A stretch of DNA of 64,000 nt from NCBI GenBank assembly GCA_016841525.1, contig JAENYZ010000001.1, positions 930,001-994,000 of the forward strand, given 5' to 3'. Under the pieces are notes generated by a model that had not been told where the DNA came from, did no database searches, and worked only from the letters and a program-made list of their open reading frames with translations. This document shows positions 1 to 7,658 of the stretch, one piece after another; position 1 is the first letter of the stretch, and each line of letters begins with the position of its first letter. Origin of the DNA: Anaerolineaceae bacterium (GTDB taxonomy: Bacteria; Chloroflexota; Anaerolineae; Anaerolineales; Anaerolineaceae). A program made the position numbers and the translations under genes.

Positions 1-1654
1 TGAGTTCTTTTTTCTTGCAGACATTTATTTCCAAGTCCCCGGGACGCTGGTGTTTCCCAACCACCATACCGGCATAGACTGGTATGCCTGGCCCGTAGAA
101 CAAAGTCCCCCGTTCTTCAGCGTTCTTCAAACCAAAGGTGGATGTCAAACCGGTCTCGTAGGCTACCAGGGAGCCCGATGCGCGCTCGCCGATTTCCCCT
201 GAGTGTGGTAAATAGCCATGAAAGAGCGTATGGATGACACCATCACCGCGCGTGGCAGATAGAAAGTTAGATCGAAAGCCCAGTAAACCGCGGGTTGGCA
301 CCAAGAATTCTAGACGTACGTTGCCTGTAGTTGTGTTAACCATATTCTTCATGACACCACGCCGTATCCCCAACATTTCGACGACCACACCAACTGTATC
401 CGGGCTGGTCTCGATATACACATCCTCGAAAGGCTCCAACGTTTTGCCCTCATCATTCTCCTTTAGGATCACATCTGGCCTCGACACTTGGAATTCATAC
501 CCTTCCCGACGTAAGGTTTCAATCAGAATAGCCAGATGCAGCTCCCCCCTGCCAGAGACTCGGAAGGAGTCTGGGCTATCGCCTTCGACCACTTTTAGGG
601 CGACGTTCGTCCGCAGTTCATCGAAGAGACGCTGGCGTAATTTTCGGGAGGTGCTCCATTTGCCCTCACGTCCAGAAAAAGGTGACGCGTTGACTCCAAA
701 GGTCATATGCACGGTAGGTTCCTCAACCTGGATAGGAGGCAAAGGTTGAGGGTGCTCCGGATCGGTCAGCGTCTCACCAATGGCAATCCCCTCCAACCCT
801 GCCAGGACGACGATATCCCCCGCCTGGGCGGAATCAACTGCGACCTGAACCAGTCCTTCATGGATGTTCAAATAGGGAACACTTTCAGGCAATATCTCAC
901 CATCAACGCGGATGCGGGCTAACGGCATGTTGACTTGCATCTGGCCGGCATGGATTCGTCCGATAGCTGTAACGCCCCGGTATTGATCGTAACCCAGATT
1001 GGTAACCAACATTTTCAGGGGTGCTTCGAGATCCACTTTTGGACAGGGTATTTGAGTTAAGATGGCGTCAAACAGAGGTTGCAGGTCGGGACCCAAATCC
1101 GGGCTTCGACCAGCCTGGGCGCTGACGGCATTGGTGTAAATCACCGGAAAATAAGCCTGCTCCTCACTGGCACCCAATTCGATGAATAAATCAAAGGTTT
1201 GGTTGAGCACTCGCTCTGGATCGGCACCTTTGCGATCCACTTTATTGATGACGACGATGGCGCGGTGATTCATTTCGAGGGCTTTCTTGAGCACGAAACG
1301 TGTCTGCGGCATGGGACCTTCGGCTGCATCCACCAGGAGCAGCACGCCATCAACCATATTCATGACCCGTTCCACTTCTCCACCAAAATCGGCATGCCCG
1401 GGCGTATCGACGATGTTGATTTTAACTTTTTGCTTCGCATCTTGATCCCAAATTTCGATAGCGGTGTTCTTGGCCAAAATGGTGATGCCGCGTTCGCGTT
1501 CTAAATCATTTGAGTCCATTACACGCTCGGCCACGTGTTGATTCGCACGGAAAACATGGGCCTGTTTGAGCAAGCCATCCACAAGCGTGGTTTTACCATG
1601 GTCAACATGAGCAATGATGGCAATATTTCGTAGATCAGTTCGTTTTGTAAGCAT
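1..1654 (-). CDS. typA: Translational GTPase TypA/BipA (3' end cut by window edge)
   Basis: Ribosome-associated GTPase of the EF-G/LepA superfamily, involved in ribosome assembly and stress adaptation. Reading from ATG at 1654, 551 codons are present out of about 610; the C-terminus lies outside the window. Visible motifs: P-loop [10 protein letters not shown] (residues 15-24), switch [11 protein letters not shown]3 DTPGHADF, G4 NKVD, then a domain 2 beta-barrel and the family hallmark region with [20 protein letters not shown] and TRGLLGFRS. There is no strong Shine-Dalgarno in front of the start. A GC-rich hairpin lies about 50 bases upstream in the leader. Identity is clear; no frameshift seen in the part present. 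Confidence 0.97.
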   Translation of the reverse strand, partial: MLTKRTDLRNIAIIAHVDHGKTTLVDGLLKQAHVFRANQHVAERVMDSNDLERERGITILAKNTAIEIWDQDAKQKVKINIVDTPGHADFGGEVERVMNMVDGVLLLVDAAEGPMPQTRFVLKKALEMNHRAIVVINKVDRKGADPERVLNQTFDLFIELGASEEQAYFPVIYTNAVSAQAGRSPDLGPDLQPLFDAILTQIPCPKVDLEAPLKMLVTNLGYDQYRGVTAIGRIHAGQMQVNMPLARIRVDGEILPESVPYLNIHEGLVQVAVDSAQAGDIVVLAGLEGIAIGETLTDPEHPQPLPPIQVEEPTVHMTFGVNASPFSGREGKWSTSRKLRQRLFDELRTNVALKVVEGDSPDSFRVSGRGELHLAILIETLRREGYEFQVSRPDVILKENDEGKTLEPFEDVYIETSPDTVGVVVEMLGIRRGVMKNMVNTTTGNVRLEFLVPTRGLLGFRSNFLSATRGDGVIHTLFHGYLPHSGEIGERASGSLVAYETGLTSTFGLKNAEERGTLFYGPGIPVYAGMVVGKHQRPGDLEINVCKKKEL

Positions 1655-1695
1655 AAATCTAAAAGTCCCGATTAATCAGAAGATAGGTTTGTTCC

Positions 1696-1728
1696 ACAAA
1701 AAACATCGGCCAATCAGGCCGACGTTTT
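1696..1728. terminator. Hairpin with T tracts on both strands, in typA leader
   Basis: Stem near 1703-1711 and 1717-1725 (core TCGGCC/GGCCGA, loop AATCA). Plus-strand A run before it gives a T tract on the minus strand; TTTT follows on the plus strand. It sits 40-50 bases before the typA start on the minus strand, with no convincing gene upstream, so it may be a leader attenuator of typA or a terminator for plus-strand transcription. Confidence 0.45.
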
Positions 1729-2152
1729 CCTGCAGGGATATAATCCTATCCGATTGGATCGATTTTGGATAGAGGTAAGCTGCAAATTGTCAGGACTTGG
1801 GAAAAACATCTGATGTACGGAAAACTCGAACACCCTTTATTGGTGATTAAGGCGGGATTTGATTTTTAGGAACTTGTGGGAAACTGTCATCCTGTCAGGT
1901 TGTTTCACCGAAATCTCAAACGCTTCAACCAGCGGATCACCTTGCAGAAGTTTACTTCTTTCCAGTCTATCGATCCCGATATAGTGGCTGCAGAGCATTA
2001 TCTTGATGTGGTTCATCTTGATTTTGTTGGTCGATGGGCGATCAAAAACAATTTTATGGATCACTTCAACATCCTTCACAACAAAAATACTCTTTATTAA
2101 TTTTTACATGTGATCTTTATTCGTGGTTTAATTTCACCCAATGAGTGAAAGA

Positions 2153-2200
2153 GACCTGGCTCCAAATACTATCACAGTATCTGGATCAGTTTTTGGGGTC
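2153..2200 (-). repeat. 48-bp MITE/IS-end-like element, copy A
   Basis: Nearly identical, in inverted orientation, to 5813-5861 (one-base indel). The element has imperfect terminal inverted repeats starting TGACCTG with a run of C then A, like ends of IS3-family insertion sequences, and an inner palindrome ATACT-GTGAT-AGTAT. It looks like an IS with its middle deleted, or a tiny non-autonomous element. Family assignment is an inference. Confidence 0.6.
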
Positions 2201-2298
2201 CATTACAGACTGTTCTCCAGATAGTCCTGGAGGAGTTGGATAAGACCGGCCAGAAGAGCAGGTTTGCTAAGAAGATATTAGAAGGGTAAGGAGATAAG

Positions 2299-2502
2299 AT
2301 GAAATATAAGATAGTCTCTGCTGGCTGTGGAGTCAATAACTTACCAACTGTTGCGTTTGATAAGCTAAAATTAGAAGTTAACAAGCTGATAGATAGAGGA
2401 TGGCAGCCTCAAGGAGAAATTAGTATGATAACGAGGCCTCTCTACCTGGCGTCTCAAGCCATGATACACAAGCCAGCTCCTAAACCCCCAGGCAAGGCAT
2501 AA
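2299..2502 (+). CDS. DUF1737 small protein
   Basis: 67 residues, start ATG preceded by a strong AAGGAGAT ribosome binding site. The pattern MKYKIVSA...KLEVNKLIDRGWQPQGEIS...LYLASQAM fits the DUF1737 fold (short beta-alpha-beta protein of unknown role, often next to accessory genes). Compared with typical members it carries an insertion after the first strand and a Pro/Lys-rich tail. It stands alone in a repeat-rich region, between the first IS-like relic and tRNA-like fragments. Function is unknown. Confidence 0.75.
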   Translation: MKYKIVSAGCGVNNLPTVAFDKLKLEVNKLIDRGWQPQGEISMITRPLYLASQAMIHKPAPKPPGKA

Positions 2503-2888
2503 GGCTCTTAGTAGAGCAAAGGTCTTTGAGACGACTGTTTATATTTTTTTAGGTAGATTATTCATCTATAATGGTGACATCACCATAAAAACAGATTAAT
2601 ACCAAAATTAATAATAAAACTAATTATTGTTAGTGCAGCAATAATGTTTATCTACTTATTAATTTTATTAATCTCATTTCTCATTGAAGATAGATTGTTC
2701 CTAATTAAAAATAAAACTATTAGTTGAGCTTCGTCCATTGTTTCGGCTTGGTTGATTTTCTCAAGTATCTCTTCATTTTTAACTATGTGTTCGAAATACT
2801 CCATATCCATAATAAAACTCTCCTTTTTTTAATGTTGATTTTATTATTGCCTGCTTTAGTTTTTGAGTGTTGGTCTTTTAAGCCATTA

Positions 2889-2916
2889 GTTGGAAGTTCG
2901 AGCCTCCCCATGCTCA
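2889..2916 (+). repeat. tRNA 3'-end-like fragment, copy 1
   Basis: Matches the layout T-arm (AGTTCGAGC) plus acceptor strand ending CCATGCTCA, with no 5' half in front. Related copies lie at 6122-6152 and 6234-6254. Likely a relic of an attachment site or of tRNA-gene recombination; followed by a T-rich stretch as after a tRNA gene. Confidence 0.45.
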
Positions 2917-2998
2917 TTTTTTTATTAAAGTGAATGGGGGATTGTGAACAAGGGGATCATGTATAAGGCAATTCCAGGTTAAGTAAGTCAGCATCATT

Positions 2999-3040
2999 GT
3001 CATCGCGAGGAGAATTTCAGCGACGATTTGGCGATCTCAG
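2999..3040. repeat. Degenerate copy of a TCATTGCGAGGAGCG-type interspersed repeat
   Basis: The segments GTCATCGCGAGGAG, GCGACGA and GCGATCTCAG occur in the order and spacing of the interspersed repeat TCATTGCGAGGAGCG...GCGACGAAGCAATCTC that is common in many bacterial genomes. Only one copy was seen here. Confidence 0.4.
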
Positions 3041-3080
3041 TTTTAGACACCCTAAATCCCATTTCGCTACAGGCTGTTTA

Positions 3081-3250
3081 TTTAATTAAGGTACAAAAAT
3101 ATACTCTCTATCTTTGAATAGAACATGTTTCCTTTTTGATGCAATTTAATATTTTTATTGTTTGAGAGACTGCGCTATTCTGTGGTTTGATTTGGTTAGG
3201 TTTGGTTTTGGTGTTCTTTGCACCAGCCAAGCTATTTTATTTATTATAAA
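3081..3250. repeat. Diverged intergenic repeat block, copy 1
   Basis: Shares an ordered series of matches with 6348-6500: TTTAATTAAGGTA, AAAAATAT, CTCTCT, a TTTGGTTAGGTTTGG-like stretch, and CCAGCCAAGCTATTTT. The GGTTTGG...CCAAGCT part can pair as a hairpin. Could be a decayed mobile element or a structured RNA present twice. Confidence 0.5.
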
Positions 3251-3476
3251 CTCCTATTTCAGTTGAACAAACCTTTACACTTCCTCACAGATTGTGTTGT
3301 GGGAGCTAAAGGCTTTTGATTCAGAATTGGTCTACAAACTCTTAATGGGGAAACAAGAATTCAGCAATTAGGAATCATAGAGCGCTCTGTGCATTTCTGC
3401 ACACAATTTCATCTCAATATTAATTTAGATTAGGTCCTTCCCTTGGATCCAGAGCGTCTTCTTATTGATCTATCGT

Positions 3477-3836
3477 TCATTCATGAATGCCACCATGAGA
3501 TTCGTTCGTTCTCGATATGAACTGACGACCGTTCTCTGTCATCATCTCCAAACGGTCAAACTGACAGCGTAAAACCTCCTTCCCCTTCTCTGTAAGTTTA
3601 TATAGCTTTCGTCTGGTCTCAATCCGCTCCACTGATATCAGGTTTTCTTTCTCCAATGTTGAAAACGCACCATAGAGTGTTCCCGGCCCAATAACAACCT
3701 GACCGCCAGTTAATGCTTCGACTTTCTGCATGACACCATAGCCATGCAGGGGTTCTAAAAGGATCAACAAAATATAATACGTACTTTCACTTAACGGTAG
3801 ATATTTTTCAATCATATTATCGCTACTCATAACCAT
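3477..3836 (-). CDS. PadR-family transcriptional regulator
   Basis: 119 residues. N-terminal winged helix typical of PadR: LPLSESTYYILLILLEPLHGYGVMQ followed by GTLYGAFSTLEKENLI and the wing VERIETRRKLYKLTEKG; a short C-terminal helix for dimerisation. Such proteins repress neighbouring membrane-protein genes and are released by ligands. It lies 27 bases downstream of a DUF2812 gene on the same strand, a common pairing, and both are likely read from the promoter at 4456-4484. The start could also be the ATG six bases further in (MSSDN). Ligand unknown. Confidence 0.88.
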   Translation of the reverse strand: MVMSSDNMIEKYLPLSESTYYILLILLEPLHGYGVMQKVEALTGGQVVIGPGTLYGAFSTLEKENLISVERIETRRKLYKLTEKGKEVLRCQFDRLEMMTENGRQFISRTNESHGGIHE

Positions 3837-3863
3837 TCCATTTTTAATTTAGGCAACTTAATT

Positions 3864-4409
3864 TCAAAGAGGCTGGATTTGTTCAAGATCACGAATTCGC
3901 ATTGAAATTTTCACTAAATTTACGACTAAGAATAAAATATACAAAACAAAGATCGAGATAGTTGAAATGACAAACCACTGTGGATGCCTACCAGGGAATC
4001 GTTTGAACATAGCCAGCACAATAACGAAAATTGCTGGGGCCGGGCTGGACAGGCTAACACGCAATCGCTTGTATTTTCTTATCTTCGAATCAGTATCCGT
4101 GAATAATTCTGCTGTCCTTCCCTCACCCGCTTCCTTTCGCCAGAATTGCCATCCAAAAAGCTCAATGAGGTGTTCCCAACCCGCTTCTTGAATCAGATGA
4201 AAATAATCACTATCTTTACCCGATGACTGATCAAAATCCATTCGATAGGTGTAATGTTGTGGCTCTCCTACCTCAAAGACGTAGCGCCCAAATGCCTTAA
4301 TATTCTTTAGATGTAAACCTGCACAGGACATCGCCTCTAACCAGGCTTCTTGCTTGTCATCTTGCCAAACCCAAAACCATCTAAATTTTGTTACCTGAAC
4401 TCTGCTCAT
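3864..4409 (-). CDS. DUF2812 membrane protein
   Basis: 181 residues from the ATG at 4409, chosen because AAGGAGC lies six bases upstream; a longer frame upstream has no ribosome binding site and would overlap the promoter. The N-terminal soluble part (KFRWFWVWQDDKQEAWLEAMS, then AGLHLKNIKAFGRYVFEVGEP and the GWEHLIELFGWQFWRK segment) is the DUF2812 signature; two hydrophobic helices follow near the C-terminus. DUF2812 proteins are typically encoded with a PadR repressor; the role is unknown, possibly a stress-sensing membrane protein. Confidence 0.85.
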   Translation of the reverse strand: MSRVQVTKFRWFWVWQDDKQEAWLEAMSCAGLHLKNIKAFGRYVFEVGEPQHYTYRMDFDQSSGKDSDYFHLIQEAGWEHLIELFGWQFWRKEAGEGRTAELFTDTDSKIRKYKRLRVSLSSPAPAIFVIVLAMFKRFPGRHPQWFVISTISIFVLYILFLVVNLVKISMRIRDLEQIQPL

Positions 4410-4437
4410 AATATGCTCCTTGTTTATATCGCCAAAC

Positions 4438-4484
4438 AATATATCGTATATCGATATATTAGCATACGATATATATTTTGTCAA
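4438..4484 (-). promoter_or_regulatory. Sigma70-like promoter overlapped by nested palindromes (PadR operator candidate)
   Basis: On the minus strand TTGACA (4479-4484) and TAATAT (4456-4461) are separated by exactly 17 bases. The same stretch holds an inverted repeat with arms ATATATCGTAT (4439-4449) and ATACGATATAT (4464-4474) and a central palindrome ATATCGATAT (4448-4457). It lies just upstream of the DUF2812-PadR operon, so autoregulation by the PadR protein is likely; this last step is inference. Confidence 0.7.
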
Positions 4485-4771
4485 GTATTAAAATTACCAA
4501 CTGTACTGTTTGGAGGATCTCAATTAACAAAGCGTACGAAATCTAGCTTAAAGGATGCTGTGGACAAATGACCGAAGGTCTCCGAGATGCGCCGGTCCCT
4601 ACAGGAGGCTTTGCACTGAGGACACCTGCTTGATCAAGTATAAATTCTATTCTTTGATCTAACATCATCTTTATAGTGAAATCCCCTTATCTCTATGCAA
4701 GCGTGGATGAAGGCGCGTATAATTTGATTAGGATAATAGATCCTTAACCGATTGTAATGAAAAGAACTCCA

Positions 4772-5248
4772 ATGGGCACCAATATCCATTTGGCAGCAGA
4801 AGTATTTAAGGATGGGCGGTGGCATCTGGCGGAAGTTGACCTGCCAATTTACCCCAACTACCGCGCGTTCTTCGTTCTGGCGGATGTGCGTAATGGCTAT
4901 ACCTTTGCCGGTATGGACAGTGGCGATCCGGTCATCCCTATCAGTTATCCGCGCGGCTTTCCAAAGGACATGTCACTGGAACTGCGTGAATTGCTGGAAG
5001 GACAAGATAAAGAAGATTGGCTGGGTGATGAAGGGATGGGAGACTTTTCAGTGGATGACGAGGAACCTGAGGGCAACCATGAATTCCTGATCTATGTCAA
5101 GTATTGGGGCGATCCGGGAGTAGGCATTGACAGGTTCTGGATCGACGTTAGCGACGACGGAGGCAACCTGTCGCTGGGGTCAGACACTGAGGACGATTGG
5201 GTCCTTCTGGATGGTGACAACATTGTGGTACCTCAAACGCCGAAATAG
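4772..5248 (+). CDS. Conserved hypothetical protein (phage/accessory type)
   Basis: 158 residues if started at MGTNIHLAAEVFKDGRW (ATG 4772); an in-frame ATG at 4757 would add five residues; neither has a good ribosome binding site. The opening MGT-IH, the block NYRAFFVLADVRNGYTFAGMD and ISYPRGFPKDMS recall a protein family seen in phages and actinobacterial accessory regions, of unknown function. The C-terminal half is very acidic. The G+C content of this gene is clearly above the surrounding DNA, consistent with transfer. No function assigned. Confidence 0.7.
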   Translation: MGTNIHLAAEVFKDGRWHLAEVDLPIYPNYRAFFVLADVRNGYTFAGMDSGDPVIPISYPRGFPKDMSLELRELLEGQDKEDWLGDEGMGDFSVDDEEPEGNHEFLIYVKYWGDPGVGIDRFWIDVSDDGGNLSLGSDTEDDWVLLDGDNIVVPQTPK

Positions 5249-5808
5249 TTGTTAAAACAAGCGCCAATGGGATGGGTCGAGGAAACAGGCCCATCCCACA
5301 ATCCCTCTCTTACCATAAGCTTCGCTTCAGGTGATGACGAAGGTGAAAGGGCTTTGTTGGAGTGGGTGGATTGATCATGATATTAACCTTCAAAGTGTTG
5401 AGCTGCTACCAGGACAAAAATTTTCTTGGGTGCTTAATTAACCAACCTACTTTGGGTTTTTAAGATTACAAAGCGCATCACGCCCTTAATGCGTCAAACA
5501 TTCACCATTCACCAAATCATATAGACTTTACTTTTTTCCTGCCCAGACTGTACTTAAGTTCATTTTATGTCAAGGCTAAGTAGAAACGTCATATAGCTAG
5601 TCAGATAGAAATGTCCTAAAGGTCAGAGACAAGCACAGGTTTTCCATTCAATTTTTTTCCATAGGTACGCCAGGGGTGATCAACTGGCAGGGTGTAAATT
5701 TGAGGATCAAGGACTTAGACTAAGCAACCCTGGGAGGTTTTGATTGCTTATGGAATATTTTCGAAGTGAGCTTTTCATGGTTCAAATAAGCAGAAACTGC
5801 CCCACCTG

Positions 5809-5862
5809 ACCTGACCCCCAAAAACTGATCCAGATACTGTGATAGTATTTGGAGCCAGGTCA
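5809..5862 (+). repeat. MITE/IS-end-like element, copy B
   Basis: Inverted relative to 2153-2200. It starts TGACCTGACCCCC and ends GGAGCCAGGTCA, so the ends form an imperfect inverted repeat, with ATACT-GTGAT-AGTAT pairing inside. Together the two copies bracket 3.6 kb carrying the DUF1737, PadR, DUF2812 and 4772 genes. No target-site duplication could be confirmed. Confidence 0.6.
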
Positions 5863-6121
5863 TCATTTAGAATTACACCTAATATTTTCGCAATATTTAA
5901 GCATTACTCTAAAAGGTGGGCTTTTTAAGTGATTATAGCTAGTTAAAATATAGGTTTGTCTTCCCTAGCTCATTATTGGGTGCAATTTGGGTGCAGTTAG
6001 CATGGAAACCCTGTAATTTATGGACACAATGGACATGAAAATTGGCCATTTTATCCCTGAAAATCCCCCTTACGAAGGGATTTTCTGCTCTTTTCAGACT
6101 CTGGTTATGCCTTTTAAGCAA

Positions 6122-6152
6122 TTGGTTGGGAATTCGTGCCTCCCCACGCTCA
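6122..6152 (+). repeat. tRNA 3'-end-like fragment, copy 2
   Basis: Contains GCCTCCCCACGCTCA preceded by a T-arm-like GGGAATTCGTG, matching copy 1 at 2889-2916, whose flank TTTTAAGCCATTAGTTGG also matches (CTTTTAAGCAATTGGTTGG). Confidence 0.45.
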
Positions 6153-6233
6153 TATTTCCATATTTAAAAGACATAGTGGCTGGGAGTCCCCCACTGTCCC
6201 ACTCCGCTCCGCTTCGGGGATTATCAGGGGCAA

Positions 6234-6254
6234 TGTCGAGCCTCCCCACGCTCA
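6234..6254 (+). repeat. tRNA 3'-end-like fragment, copy 3
   Basis: Short match GTCGAGCCTCCCCACGCTCA, about 110 bases after copy 2. Same direction as copies 1 and 2. Confidence 0.4.
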
Positions 6255-6347
6255 TTTCACAATATATATTGGTTTATCACAGAGTTACACCCGCATCTGG
6301 GGGTATTTTTGTTATCCCCAAAATGCAATTTCGTGATAAGCCATTGG

Positions 6348-6500
6348 TTTAATTAAGGTATAAAAATATGCTCTCTGTCTTGGAAAAAAGAGCGTTCAGA
6401 TGGTGCAATAATCTTGTTAGCTGAACCGCTGTCTACTCAGTAGTTTGGTCAGGCTTGGTTTGATGTTACAGCACCTGCCAAGCTGTTTTGTTTATAATAC
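6348..6500. repeat. Diverged intergenic repeat block, copy 2
   Basis: Homologous to 3081-3250 in the same orientation. Contains an AGGCTTGG...CCAAGCT hairpin followed by a T-rich stretch, which would fit a structured RNA or a terminator-like end. Confidence 0.5.
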
Positions 6501-6687
6501 TGATAACTGAAGGCCCCTCACTCCTAACAATATACAATGAAAATATACTTAACAAAGTTCGTATCAGATTGTTGTCGTTTTGAAATGATATCCAAGAATT
6601 ACAATATATAATAACTCTACAAGACGATTAAAAGTATTTAAGGATATTGGACAATAATCAACCTTGAAAATATCAATAGGAGGCATC

Positions 6688-6870
6688 ATGAAATACCAGG
6701 TTCATCGCATGGAAATTAATGAAGATAATGCTCAAGAAAAGTTGGAGAATTATTTAAATCGACTCGAAGGAGAAATCCTGTCAGTAATTCCTATCGCTAC
6801 GCCAGCATTTCGAAAATTAGGTGCGGCTTCCGTTGTGAAATACTTGCTCATAGTGGAAAAATCAAAATAA
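6688..6870 (+). CDS. Small conserved hypothetical protein (DUF4177-like)
   Basis: 60 residues from ATG 6688, preceded by AGGAGG at optimal spacing; an upstream in-frame start at 6664 lacks one. The pattern MKYQVHRMEI...KLENYLNRLEGEILSVIPIATPAF...VKYLLIVEKSK suggests a small alpha/beta protein like DUF4177 or DUF1737 members, a fold related to that of the gene at 2299. Alone in a repeat-rich area. Function unknown. Confidence 0.7.
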   Translation: MKYQVHRMEINEDNAQEKLENYLNRLEGEILSVIPIATPAFRKLGAASVVKYLLIVEKSK

Positions 6871-7658
6871 TGATTTCCTGAGGAACGAAATTTATTACAA
6901 TTAGCTGCTCATATATACGAACCGTAATAAGAATTACAACACTTAAGATTTTGTAAAATATCCAAGGATTTTGAGTCCTTTCCATCCGCACTCCCCCTGG
7001 TCACCACACACTGCCCTAAATTACACTATATGTGGGGGTTGTTTGTTTATGTGTCCCTATTTATAAGGGATATTTCGGCCATCGTGAATTAGTAATTTTC
7101 AAAAATCCCATTTATCCCAAATGCTTATTAGCGTATGAGAAATATCCATTTTGCAGTTGTGATTTGATTTTCACCATCTCGTTTAACAAGGGTCACCCTT
7201 GCGTAATCCAGGAATTTATTTACATCTATTGCACTGCAGACAAGAGGGTATCATTGAGCAAGGCCCATCCCCTTATGAACTTCAGATGAGGTAAAACTTA
7301 CAGTCCTTTTTCTTTGCCTTCTTGCTGGTTCTATCGAGCTGACCCTATATTTGCATCCCTGATCCCTTTAACATTCTCAAAAAGAAATTTAATTTACTAA
7401 ATTTCCAAATTTTATTATATAATAAAAGCAATTACCCCATACCCTCATCGCAGCATAATAGTCTACTCACCTTATCAAAACATTTGGATAAATATTATCC
7501 CAAATAAATCAATTCTTTGAAAACCAACGCAATACCACATATGTTATTTCCGAGCCTTATCAGAGAAAGAATAAATTACTCAAGATCACATAATTATTTA
7601 CATGGCGGAACTTGATATCTAATAAAGCAAGCCAATCATCAATTTGCATCGGAGGAAT
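6871..7658. other. Gene-free A+T-rich stretch
   Basis: Nothing supportable. An open frame at 7032-7289 lacks a ribosome binding site and has atypical composition (many Cys/Tyr/Ile). Probably contains the promoter of the secreted protein at 7659, but no clear -35/-10 pair stands out. Confidence 0.5.

Larger units (their letters stand above)
1655..2298. other. Gene-free stretch upstream of typA
   Basis: Holds the typA leader hairpin and the first copy of the 48-bp inverted element (2153-2200). Open frames of 70-80 codons on both strands at 1837-2384 overlap each other, lack ribosome binding sites and resemble nothing recognised. The piece 2213-2288 reads as a short transposase-like tail (EELDKTGQKSRFAKKILEG then stop), possibly a relic of an insertion sequence; this is weak. 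Confidence 0.4.
2503..3476. other. Long A+T-rich intergenic region with decayed repeats
   Basis: No supportable gene. It contains a tRNA-3'-end-like fragment (2889-2916), a degenerate copy of a widespread interspersed repeat (2999-3040), and a block (3081-3250) homologous to 6348-6500. The open frame at 2724-2933 runs straight through the tRNA-like fragment, has no ribosome binding site and is rejected. Confidence 0.6.
5249..6687. other. 1.4-kb gene-poor region with repeats
   Basis: No supportable gene. It holds the second IS-like element (5809-5862), two tRNA-3'-end-like fragments (6122-6152, 6234-6254), and the second copy of the diverged block (6348-6500). Open frames at 5939-6121 and 6020-6352 cross the tRNA-like fragments and have no ribosome binding sites. 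Confidence 0.6.

Noticed and set aside
1837-2384. Open frames of 70-80 codons on both strands
   Set aside because: Overlap one another, no ribosome binding sites, no recognisable family.
2724-2933. 69-codon open frame rich in Leu/Phe
   Set aside because: Runs through a tRNA-like fragment, no ribosome binding site, composition follows the A+T-rich DNA.
5939-6352. Open frames on both strands including a 110-codon one
   Set aside because: Cross repeat and tRNA-like fragments; no ribosome binding site; no family resemblance.
7032-7289. 85-codon open frame
   Set aside because: No ribosome binding site, odd Cys/Tyr/Ile-rich composition, in a gene-free A+T-rich stretch.
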